DNA from: Cladophialophora immunda
Taxonomy: Eukaryota > Ascomycota > Eurotiomycetes > Chaetothyriales > Herpotrichiellaceae
Assembly: GCF_000835495.1 (NCBI RefSeq)
Contig: NW_015622541.1
Location: 7,254,001 to 7,318,000 of the forward strand
Reading direction: 5' to 3'
DNA length: 64,000 nucleotides
Shown: positions 20,755 through 31,830 of the stretch, one piece after another
Layout of the letters: the number at the start of each line of letters is the position of its first letter
Position numbering within the stretch: the stretch's first letter is position 1
Translations under genes and position numbers: made by a program
The notes under the pieces: generated by a model
Databases searched by the model: none
What the model was told of the DNA's origin: nothing
The model's input: the letters and a program-made list of their open reading frames with translations, nothing else

Positions 20755-22771
20755 TGTGGGAGAAAACGTCTATCAAACGTTGATATCCAAATACGAGCCT
20801 GCGAGATTCTTCTGCGAGAAACCGCCTTTGGACCCTAAGATAGAGAGAACGGAGAGCCGCCTGGCATGATCCTGGCACTACGAGGGGGCTTTATACAACG
20901 GCGTCAGGCTTGCTGATGGCAAGCTCCGGATTTCAGGACAAGCGAGAACATATCGAGTGGTCTGAACTGGTCTCCGAGTTTACGAGAAATAGACACACAC
21001 CGTTTGTCACAAAACCCTAGGCATCTAGTCCTGTTGAGGAGAGGCTCGTTGTTTGATTGGATATCATAAGATGCCTTCCTGGTCGAACTTTGAGAAGTGG
21101 CCGGGGCTAGACCTCTGAGAGCAGACATGTCAGGTCATTTAAACCATCTAAACTCAAGACAGAAGGGTGGCGACGAGGACAGAAGCGAGAGCCAGGCTCC
21201 TGGATGCGATAGGCAGCGGCTCTTGGCTCAAATTTCACCCTCGGGCTTGGGCCGGTGGAAGTGCGGGGAGCAGTCGATGTGGTCTCGAATCCCCCGGGTT
21301 TGCGGGGAATCACCGAGGTCGATTTCTCGAAACAGTTAGGGAAACCCGCAGGTGCTTTCTCGGAGCCTAAGGGCTGACGATTGTCACTCTGGCAGTGACC
21401 ATGCCATGACAATTGAAGGGGTGTTTGACTTTCATGTGGATATTGAATATCCTCGGGTAGATAAACCGCCCTAAAGAAACGCACTTTGTTCAAGGCAAGA
21501 CAGATGGCGTGAACAGACGATTGGTTCGTGCGGAAATTGTAAATGGGAAATGTCCCATCTGACCTCGAGTCGACGGAACGCTTGCGCCACGTGTTAGCGA
21601 CCTCGTGCAGAGGCCCCTCTACAAGAGGTTAGTCCTTGCAGATACCTCGTCGATGTTCAGCCGAAACCCACCCCGGCGGTACCGCTCGAGACGTCCTCAC
21701 GTCCGGACTGCGAACCAGTAATATCGTTTTGACCTCCGATCTCCCCTCGAAGCTGGCCTTCCGGTGGATGTCCCCTCCGTGTAAGGTTTGCAGTTCATGG
21801 AGAGCGTGCGTGGGGAACAGAGCCAGTGGGGTAAGACACTGCAAATGGTAATGGCTCGGAGACTCCTGAGACGAGGAACTTGTATTGTGCGCATCAGATA
21901 CACGAGGTGTCTGAGTCAGAAAAAGGGGAAAAATGGAGTTCATTCTCCGTCCGCATGTGCTGCCCACTGTTGGAAGGTGTCTTGGACAGGTTAAGATACT
22001 GTTGAGACGCTGTCCAGGGAGTATTAACCTTCTGAAGAGAAATGAGCGAGGGAAATATCATCGGAAGGGCAATACTGGGTCCTGCATTTGGGCATACTGA
22101 GCCTCGTGACAAGATGGGCTTGCCGGGAGCAATCCAGGAAGTTCACTGCAATCCCTGTAATCACAGTTGTATCTTTGTCTATCGCAGCTGGGATATTGGA
22201 TTAGATCTTCGTACTTAATATGGTGTCTCATGGAACAATTTCGACCCTCATCTCTGTGCAGAGCTGGGGACGCAAGAATCGCGGTGACAACTCCCTTGAA
22301 AAAGGACTTGGGACTTGCGGACGCGGAATGCAGCCATGAGAGGTTCTCATTATTACGGACGATTCAGGTGGAAGATTGCTGCGAACAGACACAATCGCAC
22401 TCGCATTGATCCACCGTAATCTACGGCCCTGCACAACAACGCGATACCGCAATGCACCAGTCGCGACTTTTTCATATTATTTGGTTTCCGCAGGCTGTCG
22501 CTGGTGCTTGTCGACAGTTGCGCACTCCCCTTTTTATGCCGTCAGGAGGAGTCGCGCATTTTTCCTGTTGCCTAAGACTCTATGATTGTCCTTCACAATT
22601 GCCGAACCCAAGAAGACACCATCGGTTTGGAGGCCCAGGGCACTCCTGCGACATTCCTTTACCTTTACAACTCCAACCCCAAAACGAAATCTGTCGAACA
22701 CGCATGTCTCATCCCCTCTCTCACCTACTGACGCAAGACGGTCGCTGTCGGCCGAGCTACCGCGACTAAGA
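20755..22771. other. 2-kb intergenic region upstream of NUP159 and the sugar transporter
   Basis: This shared divergent upstream region has many short open frames on both strands, none with a recognisable domain or splice-consistent extension. The frame of NUP159 is open upstream to 22586 but contains no ATG there. I see no repeat or RNA gene. Confidence 0.5.
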
Positions 22772-25700
22772 ATGGCGTTTAGTTTTTCAAATGCCGCGTT
22801 AAGCGGCTCAGCTGCTGGTTCTCTGGGTGTCAACGTAAAAGATGGAGCCGAATTACAAGAAATTCAGACAAATGAACTGGGGTTTGCAGCTCTTAATGGC
22901 GAGTCGAGAGTCCAGCTCCTTCCGACACCATGGCCTGCGGATAACCCCCCTCCTCCCTCGTCGTCTTTACTCAGTGTTGCGTCAGCCAGAGGCTTGTTAG
23001 CTGCCGCAGGGCCGGATGCTGTCTACATCACCTCCACGACCAAGATCCGAGAAGCGTTCAACTCTCCACCACCTGATAAAAGCCAGACACGTCAATTCCT
23101 GGCAGAGATCAAGTTGCCATATCCGCGAGTATCTCATCTCGCCTTCTCCTGTGACGAGAGCGTCCTTGTCATCGCAACCTCAACGGGGGGAATTGTAGCC
23201 TTTCAGGCTGAAAGCTTGCAGAAAGGCAACCTTACCCCTGCCCTAGAAATCTCCACAAATGGCCAGAACCTCCGAATAGTTGCGCCAAATCCAGTCGCAG
23301 AATCGGCGGAGCTATTCGCTGTGATCACCGCAAATGGCGAGCTGATGCTTCTTGACTTAAAAGCCGGGGCTATAAAATCTGGCAACGAGGACAATGTGCT
23401 CAAGAGAGGCGCAAGTTGTCTGTCATGGAGTAATCGAGGCAAGCAGTTGGTTGCAGGCATGGCGGACGGGACGGCGGTCCAGATGAAACCGGATGGAACT
23501 GTTGTTGCGACCATTCCCAAGTCAACAAGCCTCCCCACAGACTCGCATGTGTCTGGCATATCATGGCTCGAGAACGATACCTTCTTCATCATATATACAC
23601 CCAACAACACGGGCGATGAGATCCCACCATCAGAATACTACATCGTGCAAAGGGAGAAAACCAACTTCACATTTCAGAAACTTCCCGAGATCCTGCCACC
23701 ATTCGGTCTACCCAGACTCCCTGCTTTCCACTTCATCTCGAGACTGAGGAATTTCCAGCCTCATATTCGAGACTTGTTAATAGTAGCCGCCACAACCGCT
23801 ACAGACGTCGGCCTGATCTCCAAGTCGGACCAGGCTTTGTCACAGGAAGATCCAGTCATTTCGGCATTCACTTTCACCACAATCGAAGATGATACGAGAC
23901 GCGCTCAGCTTCCCCTTTCTGCGACGATGGAGGATACTTCGCCTATCGGTATGATAGTAGACTTGTCCAGTTCCGAAAAGGTTCCGAACCCTATCCCTTC
24001 GGACCCAGAAATCGAAGAAACTGCTGGACCTGTGCCATGCCTGCTCATATTGAACAATGAAGGCATTCTGGTGGGCTGGTGGATCATATACAACGAGTCA
24101 GTGCGATCAAAGATTACTTTCCCCGGTTTTGCATCTGTGCAAACTGCAAAGGAAGGTTCAGCACCTGCTGTTCAGTCCTCCTCACCGCCTCCTGCTGCCG
24201 CCGCCGCCGCCGCTCCTACTACATCTAAGGAACCACATTCTGCCGGTGCTTTCGGACAGGCTGCAAGCGAGGTCTTTGGTGTGCCCGCAGCCCCTTCAGC
24301 CTTTGGCGCCTCTTCTGCCAAAACATTTGGGACTTCCTCCCCGATCACGTCTGATAAACCTTCATGGGCTAGCACGGGGTTTGGCTCTACTGGAGGTGCA
24401 GCGTCGACACCTGCCTTCGGACGGCCTGCGTTCGGTTTAGCTACGCCTATGGGAGGGACTAATGCTCCCGCGTTTGGGTCAGTAAGTGCTTTGGGAAGTC
24501 GAACGTCGGCTTTTGGACAACCCTCGACTTTCGGAGGTACTCCTGCATTTGGTCAGACTTCTGCCTTTGGTACCGCTTCAACCTCTAGTCCTTTCGCAAA
24601 AGCCGCAGGTGGCGCAAACAGCGGAGGCTTTTCCTCGTTCTCGAAGGGAGGGGGTTTTTCTTCTTTTGCGGGAGGCACCTCGGCGCAGAGCAGCCAAAGT
24701 CCTTTCGGTGCAGCGAGCGGGACGAGTCCCTTTGCACAAGCAACTGGAAATATATTCAGCTCCAACAAGTCTCAAGAATCTCCATTTGCAACGAAGAAAA
24801 CCGGCGACGCCCCCAGCTCTTTTGGATCGGCGAATGCTTTCAAATTGCAGTCATCATTCCGAGGAGATGGAACAGCGAAAGACGACCTACCACCGCCCAA
24901 AGAACCAGGCGGTTTTAGCTTTGGAACCTCGTTTGGTGATATGCTAGGCGACAGCAAGCCCGCACTGTCGCCCACCCACAACAAAGAAGAGGAAATGGAC
25001 GAGGAAAGCGGACCGAGCGAGGCTGAATCCGACAGAATCCAAGATACGTCGTCCCAGAGATTCTCACCACAGACCTCAGTTAAACCACCTCAGACTTTGG
25101 TTACACCTCCCTCCACCCTCACTCAATCCAAAACTACTCCTGTGCCAGCGGTTTCCACCATATTTGGCCCGCCGCAAAATGAGACCACCACCCCGCTAGC
25201 TCCAAATCCCACCGCGGTCTGGTCTTTCAACGCCTTGTCGTCCACAACTCCCAAGGAAACTCCGAAGCCCTCTCATATGGCTATGTTTGGCACAAAGAAC
25301 ACAACCCAAGAAACACCAGCTGTCGTACAAAAAGGTGTGCCAGCACCTACTTTTGGTTCTGTAGGCCCACCACCAGAGATCAAGAAAGAGCCTGTGAGCG
25401 AGGACGAGTCTGTTGATCGCAAGACCATCCCGGAGGCACCTCTACCGCCCGATACTGTCAGTAAGCCACGCTATGTATCGGGTGAGACTTCGGCTTCGTC
25501 GAATACATCGAAAACACCGCCAGATGATGCCCCTCTGCCGCCAGATTTCCTTCCTGTGCCTAGGGCAGGCCAAGCTGAAGAGCTTAATCCGGAACTACCG
25601 GATGACGACGAAGATGAGTTCAGCTCAGGCTATGAGGATGAAGCAGAAGAAATCGAAGATGAAAGTGCGGAGGAGGATGTCACTGAAGAACGAACTGAGC

Positions 25701-27241
25701 ATCTGGAGACATCACCAGAAAGCTCGTTCAAGAGTGGCGACAGGAGTCCAGAAACAAGTCCCACAGGTGGATTGTTTACGAAGGTTACTGCGGCCTCCAT
25801 ACCACCCAAGCCTGCTAGACCGCTTTTTGGCGAGGTGGGTGCCGGTCCTGTTTTCGCCCCCCCCAAACCGCAAGAAAGTCCACGGTCGCCGAGCCCTGTG
25901 AGGCAGGCCTTCTCAATCGAAGGTCTCCGAGCAGATGCCTCCAGGTCGGTTAGTGCACCGGCTCACCCTCGGTCCATCATTGACCAACGGAAGGCTGAAT
26001 ACCAGAAATCTGCACTGGCCGCCCAGGCAGCGAGGACCAAGGAGGAAGGGGCAGCGAAAGAGAAGGCTCGCCGCGAGGCTATTGCGCGCGAAAAAGCGCA
26101 AGCGGAATCTGAGGAGCTCGCACCACTTGAGGATGACGAGGATGAGAGATTGCGCCAGGAGCTGGAAGGGCCTATCACGCCCTCCGAAACACTGGACGAT
26201 TTCGTCACTTATCAACCCCGTTCTCGCGAAGAGACACAAAAGACTGGCATACCAGCACAGATCGAGCGGCTTTACTCGGATATTAATTCGATGGTATATA
26301 CCCTGGGAATTAATTGCCGGTCGCTAACAGCATTCCTGCAATACCAGCAACCCGAGGCAACCAATCAATCATGGCCAGCTGTGCTCAAATCCGAGACACC
26401 ACTGGATGCCCTGAATGACGAGCTTCTCTTGACTGATATTGCTAGATTGCATGAAGGATATACGGTGCTTTCAGACATGCTTGCGGATTGCAGTATTGGG
26501 GATTACATCGAGAAATTTGAAGAGGCCCAAGCTCTGATAAAGCGAGAAGTCTTCGACTTGAGAAACAAGCTCATGTCTGTACGTAAGACCTTGCACAGTC
26601 TGTCAACTACCGACGGTGCAGGGAGCGCACCTCTTTCTGCCGAGCAGACTTCCATCCAGCATGATCTCCGCAAGACTTTTACCTGTGTGCAGACGCAGAT
26701 GGTTCAGGTTGAAGATGGGCTTTCCATCCTTCGTGCGAAGCTCGCCCAATTGGCTCCGACCGATGACTCGAGCCAAACAACGGGGGCTTTGGGACGAGCG
26801 TCTTCTCGGAAGAAGCCGACTGTGGAAGCCGTGACCAAGACGGTCGAAAAGATGATGACTATGGCGGAACAGAAGAGTGCAGACGTCGACGTCCTGGAAG
26901 CGCAGCTCAAAAAGATGAGCGTGTCCTCGGGTACGTCCCACGTCGGCAATGGCGACATGTCTATTGGAGTTCCAAGCACTCCAAGGAGCCGACAGATAAA
27001 TACCGCGGCGACCCCAGGAAGTGCCGGCAGTGTCTACCATACTCCAGACTCCAAATTTACCAATAGCACCCGTTCAGCTCGAGGTTTCAGAACAAGCCAG
27101 ACCGGAGGGTTAATCATGATATCGGCAGAAGATAAGCAACGATGGCAGGCCAAGGCACGTCGTCGCAAGGATGTTGCCAACATGTTGAAAGAAGTCTTGG
27201 AAGAGAAACAAAAAGGCATGGCAAAGGTCGCCAAGGGATGA
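22772..27241 (+). CDS. nup159: FG-nucleoporin Nup159 (Nup214 orthologue)
   Basis: Cytoplasmic-face nucleoporin that docks Dbp5 for mRNA export. Single exon, 1489 residues from the ATG at 22772 (first in-frame ATG; the upstream open frame has none). The N-terminal part (about 1-450) has WD-like beta-propeller sequence. An FG-rich region follows (about 490-740) with repeated SAFG, PAFG, SPFG and TFG units. Next come a Pro-rich part with further FG sites, a very acidic stretch near residue 945, and an Arg/Glu/Ala-rich helix around 1070. The C-terminal coiled-coil region (about 1150-1400), used for assembly with Nup82, is visible as heptad-like Leu/Glu/Lys sequence. No frameshift is seen. Confidence 0.93.
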   Translation: MAFSFSNAALSGSAAGSLGVNVKDGAELQEIQTNELGFAALNGESRVQLLPTPWPADNPPPPSSSLLSVASARGLLAAAGPDAVYITSTTKIREAFNSPPPDKSQTRQFLAEIKLPYPRVSHLAFSCDESVLVIATSTGGIVAFQAESLQKGNLTPALEISTNGQNLRIVAPNPVAESAELFAVITANGELMLLDLKAGAIKSGNEDNVLKRGASCLSWSNRGKQLVAGMADGTAVQMKPDGTVVATIPKSTSLPTDSHVSGISWLENDTFFIIYTPNNTGDEIPPSEYYIVQREKTNFTFQKLPEILPPFGLPRLPAFHFISRLRNFQPHIRDLLIVAATTATDVGLISKSDQALSQEDPVISAFTFTTIEDDTRRAQLPLSATMEDTSPIGMIVDLSSSEKVPNPIPSDPEIEETAGPVPCLLILNNEGILVGWWIIYNESVRSKITFPGFASVQTAKEGSAPAVQSSSPPPAAAAAAAPTTSKEPHSAGAFGQAASEVFGVPAAPSAFGASSAKTFGTSSPITSDKPSWASTGFGSTGGAASTPAFGRPAFGLATPMGGTNAPAFGSVSALGSRTSAFGQPSTFGGTPAFGQTSAFGTASTSSPFAKAAGGANSGGFSSFSKGGGFSSFAGGTSAQSSQSPFGAASGTSPFAQATGNIFSSNKSQESPFATKKTGDAPSSFGSANAFKLQSSFRGDGTAKDDLPPPKEPGGFSFGTSFGDMLGDSKPALSPTHNKEEEMDEESGPSEAESDRIQDTSSQRFSPQTSVKPPQTLVTPPSTLTQSKTTPVPAVSTIFGPPQNETTTPLAPNPTAVWSFNALSSTTPKETPKPSHMAMFGTKNTTQETPAVVQKGVPAPTFGSVGPPPEIKKEPVSEDESVDRKTIPEAPLPPDTVSKPRYVSGETSASSNTSKTPPDDAPLPPDFLPVPRAGQAEELNPELPDDDEDEFSSGYEDEAEEIEDESAEEDVTEERTEHLETSPESSFKSGDRSPETSPTGGLFTKVTAASIPPKPARPLFGEVGAGPVFAPPKPQESPRSPSPVRQAFSIEGLRADASRSVSAPAHPRSIIDQRKAEYQKSALAAQAARTKEEGAAKEKARREAIAREKAQAESEELAPLEDDEDERLRQELEGPITPSETLDDFVTYQPRSREETQKTGIPAQIERLYSDINSMVYTLGINCRSLTAFLQYQQPEATNQSWPAVLKSETPLDALNDELLLTDIARLHEGYTVLSDMLADCSIGDYIEKFEEAQALIKREVFDLRNKLMSVRKTLHSLSTTDGAGSAPLSAEQTSIQHDLRKTFTCVQTQMVQVEDGLSILRAKLAQLAPTDDSSQTTGALGRASSRKKPTVEAVTKTVEKMMTMAEQKSADVDVLEAQLKKMSVSSGTSHVGNGDMSIGVPSTPRSRQINTAATPGSAGSVYHTPDSKFTNSTRSARGFRTSQTGGLIMISAEDKQRWQAKARRRKDVANMLKEVLEEKQKGMAKVAKG

Positions 27242-28387
27242 CTTGGGCGCGAGATCCTGTTCTAATACTTTTGTGACATTAGAGGGATCAAGGATCTGTA
27301 TCATGGACTATCTTGCCGTCTTGGAAATGAAATGGGATTGCGTCTAGATTCGGCAGTAGGCCCCTCCCACTGGGTAACATAGCAGCGGCAAAGCGTTGGT
27401 GTTTGGTAGCTTAGTAATGACGAGAGGCCTCAAGTGATATCACGTGAGACCATCGCGATGGCCGTTGGAGGCGTGGCTTGGCAACGCAATCAAACTTCCC
27501 CTCTCGCGCGGTCTGGTGTCTCTTCGAAATTTGTTCGTTCATCTTCCCAACTCGCTTGCCCCCAGACACGCCATCACCAGCGCCCCCATCCCCTTGTCAA
27601 GCTTGCAACTTCTGCGTCCTAAGGAGGCGTCGATCGTCCCTCGATCATTTCAACCTCAACCCTCAACCCATCTCCTCATCCTTTTAGGCTCCCTCTCTAC
27701 CTCGAAAACACCCTTCGCCGGTCCTGTTGCATTTCTGCGCCGCGGTACCTCCCCCGACCCTCGACACCTGAATTCTTCTACAGTCTCTACCTGCGCTTTC
27801 CAAGCTCCTCTCTTCTTGTGCTGCGGAATCTGTCAAACGTCTCCCTGCCCATCATTTCCGATCCCAACCCTGTGTCTCATTCTGTCTCGTCCTCCCTCCA
27901 ACGATCTTGGGCGTCTGAGTTAAGTACAGATTCACCCTTCTGCTAGATACGGGAAGGACAGAGGATCAGGACCATCTTCAAAAGGCGTTGCTTTACTCAA
28001 ATCCATCCTCGCACACACTTCCTCACCCACCATCACCATCACTATCTCCTCTACGACTCCTCCGTTGAGCATCTCGCACGTCCGCCCTCAGTTTCACCTC
28101 CACACGTCCTTTCTTGCACCTCATCGAGCCATTTCAGAGCACACAGCATATCTCTCCAGTTCACAGCCAACCCCAGCACGAACCTGAACCTATCCTCTTT
28201 CACACTCACAATCTTATCCCTGGCGTTTCGCTCTCGCATTCGCAGTTCGACCCTCTCCCCTACACCAGCAAGTTTTCCTTCGACCACCTCTTGGTGTACA
28301 TAAAAAGAATTATCCCAGAGAAGAAATAATAAAAAAGAAATTTACCTGCACACTGTCTCCCTGGGTAACCCCCTCGATACACGCAAT
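27242..28387. other. Intergenic region with long pyrimidine-rich leader of the KH-domain gene
   Basis: About 27480-28300 is strongly C/T-rich on the plus strand, followed by an A-rich stretch (about 28300-28340) and then the ATG at 28388. This pattern suggests a long 5' leader or promoter. Open frames here (for example 27444-27923) are low-complexity and lack homology signs. Confidence 0.5.
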
Positions 28388-29906
28388 ATGTCTGCCTCAC
28401 CCAGCTCCCACGCCATGTCTTCAGCAAAACGCCCCTTGGAAGATCCCTCTTCCCCTTCTGCCCCGACTGACTTACCGGACGCCAAACGCCCAGCGCTAGA
28501 CAAGGTGGTCAGAGATGATGCTGCCGCTGAGGGATCTGCTGCCACTAGCAGCGGACTGGTCGAAGGTCCAAAGCCCACTGAAAAGCACCCATTACCAGCA
28601 CCGGTTACAAATGGATCAACAGATGGACACGTTGAAGGCGCCACAGCAGTGGGAACCAAGGGAGCACCAACCGTTCCCTCGCCAGACACGCAGTCGCAAA
28701 CTGCTTCCCAAAACGATCGAGCCACGTCTCAGCCTCCATCTATGCCGCCGCAAGATGAGACCAACTGGATTCATATCCGTGCGGTCATTTCAAGTGCAGA
28801 AGCTGCAACCTGTATTGGCAAGGGCGGCGAGAATGTCACGCAAATCCGAAGACTTTCTGGTGCCAAGTGCACCGTGAGCGATTATTCCAGGGGTGCTGTT
28901 GAGCGCATCTTGACTGTTAGTGGTGCTCAAGATGCTGTCGCAAAGGCGTTTGGCCTTATCATTCGTACCCTGAACAACGAGCCCCTCGAAGCTCCGTCCA
29001 CCGCGCAATCCAAGACCTACCCACTGCGACTCCTGATCCCCCATATCCTGATCGGCTCCATCATCGGAAAATCTGGCGTGCGCATCCGAGAAATCCAGGA
29101 AGCCTCGGGAGCTCGCCTCAACGCTTCGGACTCGTGCCTCCCCCTTTCCACCGAGCGCTCTCTGGTCGTACTTGGCGTCGCTGATGCAGTTCACATTGCC
29201 ACGTACTATATTGCAGTCACCTTGGTTGAGCAATTGACGGAACGTTTTGGTGGCCCTGCCGCGTCCGCTTATGCCACAAGAAGTGGCGGTCCGGCAGGAG
29301 TTGTCCCAGGTGGTATGCAGGTTGTGCCATATGTGCCCCAGCCGGCCGGCGGTCAATATGGCCACCCAGACATGTATAAGAGGCACAATACGCATCCACC
29401 ACAACGAATGCCTCCTCAGCCCTATGGCGCACCACAGATGCATGGTACTCCCCAACAACCATATCCTCAATTCGCCCAGCCGTACGCAGGAGCAACGCCA
29501 CGAACTCCGAGTTATGGGGTCGGCCCACAGCAACCGGCAGCGTATGGGCAAATGCCGCCTCAGCCTGCTGCTGCTCATGGACAACCTGCCCAGCCAGCAC
29601 ACGCGATGCCAGGACAACCAATCACGCAGCAAATCTTCATTCCCAACGATATGGTAGGTGCGATCATTGGCAAGGGTGGCGCCAAAATCAATGAGATTCG
29701 GCATCTCAGCGGAAGTGTCATCAAGATCAACGAGCCACAGGACAACAGCAATGAAAGGCTGGTCACCATTACCGGAACGCAAGAATGCAACCAGATGGCA
29801 TTATACATGCTGTATTCGAGGCTGGGTAAGTCTGACTTGAAACATCTAACCCCAATGCGAATGCCAGCTGACCTTATGAACAGAGAGCGAGAAACATCGG
29901 ATCTAG
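28388..29906 (+). CDS. Three-KH-domain RNA-binding protein (Pbp2/Hek2/PCBP family)
   Basis: Poly(C)-binding-type regulator of mRNA. Exons 28388-29825 and 29884-29906 give 486 residues ending SRLESEKHRI. The three KH domains each have an intact GxxG loop: KH1 about 127-190 (GKGG), KH2 about 212-280 (GKSG) and KH3 about 415-480 (GKGG). The N-terminal 120 residues are Pro/Ser/Ala-rich. Between KH2 and KH3 lies a Gln/Pro/Gly/Tyr-rich linker that could be prion-like. If the 58-bp intron is retained, the frame runs on to 30004 and gives a different tail. I prefer the spliced form because the short tail extends the KH3 helix naturally. Confidence 0.92.
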
Positions 29907-30672
29907 ATGGCAGCGGAAGAGATCGTTCGCTTGGCATGGTAGCAGCTCAAATCTTCTATTCTGTGTCGAAGCTGCCATTTCTTTCGGGCTTTCGAGAGTG
30001 GTGAATAATGTGATGGCTTACAGCTAGTATTTTTATGTGGTTCGGGCCAGGGCTGCCCGAATGAAGGATTGCCCATGCGTGATATTACGAGGACCAGATG
30101 CAATCTGGGAGTAGGACGCTTTGGTCAGGCGTCATTAATTTCTTCCAAGTCGGGAGGATATCTTCGAGGCATGGAAAGAATGGAGCTATTTGGAAGCAAC
30201 AGATGGACCAACCTTTCTGCTTTGTTCCTGGCTTGATGAATGTGTACCATTAATAGACTGCAAAAGTTCGTTTCTCAGTGCTTTGGGATTGCGTCAATCA
30301 CAGTTGTGGTTAAATACGGCTCGTTGTCGTTCCTCGGTGTCATCTTTTCATCTCTGGTTGCAAAGAAGGCCTCAAGGCTCCCCAAGGCTGACCTCAGCCC
30401 ATATGAGTACATCCAGATGTGCCAACTGTCGTAAGCTGACCCAGCAAGGTGCAATTGAGACCGTATGACTGCCTCGATGGAGAAACAACATAACATGGCA
30501 ACGAACTTTCTGCTTGAGAACATTAATGGATATAAAAGACTTGTGGGTCGGAAGGGGGCTCGCAGCCTCACTCACGCCCGAACCCCTTCATCTGGCCCAT
30601 CTGGAATCAACGGCCATAACATTTCCGAACGACACGAATCTTTCGCATACGAGGAGGTCAGCCATTCCGAAT
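29907..30672. other. Intergenic region downstream of the KH-domain gene
   Basis: 3' region of the KH-domain gene and upstream region of the small ORF. I see no gene, repeat or RNA here. Confidence 0.5.
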
Positions 30673-31077
30673 ATGAGACTCGGGAACTCCCTCGCCGTGG
30701 CGCTTGTGGCTACTATGACGAACCACACGGCCGCCGGAACAACAATCTCGCTCGGCCACGATGCGGTCAACAACTACGCCTGGCTCACGGGCTCTGAGCC
30801 ATGTAGCCCCGTCGTCGTTTCCGCGTACGGGGCGTCTTCTGAATGTGGTGTGGAATTCGACATCGACATCGCCGGCGGAGACGACGAAGACGACGTGGCT
30901 ACATATCGCCTTGAGCACTGCGGAGAGGCGACTTTCCAGCTGCAGGAACACGCTGGGGGCGATGGGTGGGCGTTCACTGCGTCCTGTGAGCCCGCGCCTC
31001 AAGGGGATGGTCGGATGGATTGTTCCTCTTCGACGGGCAAGGGAACTGTGCTCGAGGAAGTGTGGAGGTGTGGGTGA
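30673..31077 (+). CDS. Hypothetical small cysteine-rich protein, possibly secreted
   Basis: Function unknown. From the ATG at 30673 the frame encodes 134 residues. The first about 21 (MRLGNSLAVALVATMTNHTA) look like a weak signal peptide. The rest is rich in Asp/Gly and holds six cysteines, an even number that could form three disulfides, in the contexts EPC, SEC, EHC, ASC, MDC and WRC. Size, cysteine count and lack of introns resemble fungal small secreted proteins. No homologous domain is recognised. The frame is open upstream to 30514, so an N-terminal extension is possible. It is isolated between the KH gene and a broken HET gene and could be a chance ORF. Confidence 0.4.
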   Translation: MRLGNSLAVALVATMTNHTAAGTTISLGHDAVNNYAWLTGSEPCSPVVVSAYGASSECGVEFDIDIAGGDDEDDVATYRLEHCGEATFQLQEHAGGDGWAFTASCEPAPQGDGRMDCSSSTGKGTVLEEVWRCG

Positions 31078-31830
31078 GAGAGTCAACCGACTATGTGCAT
31101 GGCGGGAGAGAGGTGGAGGAGAGGAAGAGAAAAAAAAAAGGGGTGGGTAGCCTCGTCAGCTGTCCGCGAGGCGGGATGTTGATGCCTCGCCTCGAGACGA
31201 ATCTCCCTGTAACCACGTTGACATCTGGTCATGAAATTGAGTATCAGGGCATTGCCCATCGATATAGATTGCTCCATCTTCCACCTGCTGACCCAAGAAG
31301 TGCGCTTCATAGTACCTGACCATTTGGCGCAACAACAGAAGACAGAAATCTCCATCATATCGGAGAGCAAAGACTGCGCACGATCTAGGATCCACGTTCC
31401 CGTGGTCAATAGACCTTAAATCAACGGACAACTAGATAATGGACATCTCCACCTCACTCCCGTAGGCAAAGAAAACGTACGACGAGTCCAGGTTGAGCAA
31501 GAGAAACGCAGGCAAAACACAGCAGGCTGCTTCAGGAGCTCTGCAAATTGGTCGATCATCTTCTGGGAGCCTTCTGTCTTGCACGGACGTACCAATCCTA
31601 CCATGCTGACTCCAGCATGATCTTCAGGGAATTGAACGCGGGGACTTGTTGATTGTTCGATGGACTAATGAACATGCTTGGAGGTTTCCGGACTAACCAA
31701 TCGCTCAGGATGTCGGCAGGTTAGTCTCTCATTATGGCTACTCGCACCAGTGAAATCCATCTTGTTCTGAGCCTGCTTACCTTCTACTGCATTCTGGGTA
31801 GGTGCAAAGCAGTGTGTTCTCAGATTCGAG
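31078..31830. other. Intergenic region between small ORF and HET pseudogene
   Basis: It includes a purine-rich stretch (about 31105-31145). No supported gene. Confidence 0.5.

Noticed and set aside
22586..22771. In-frame extension upstream of the NUP159 ATG
   Set aside because: 62 open codons but no ATG and no family similarity; the ATG at 22772 fits.
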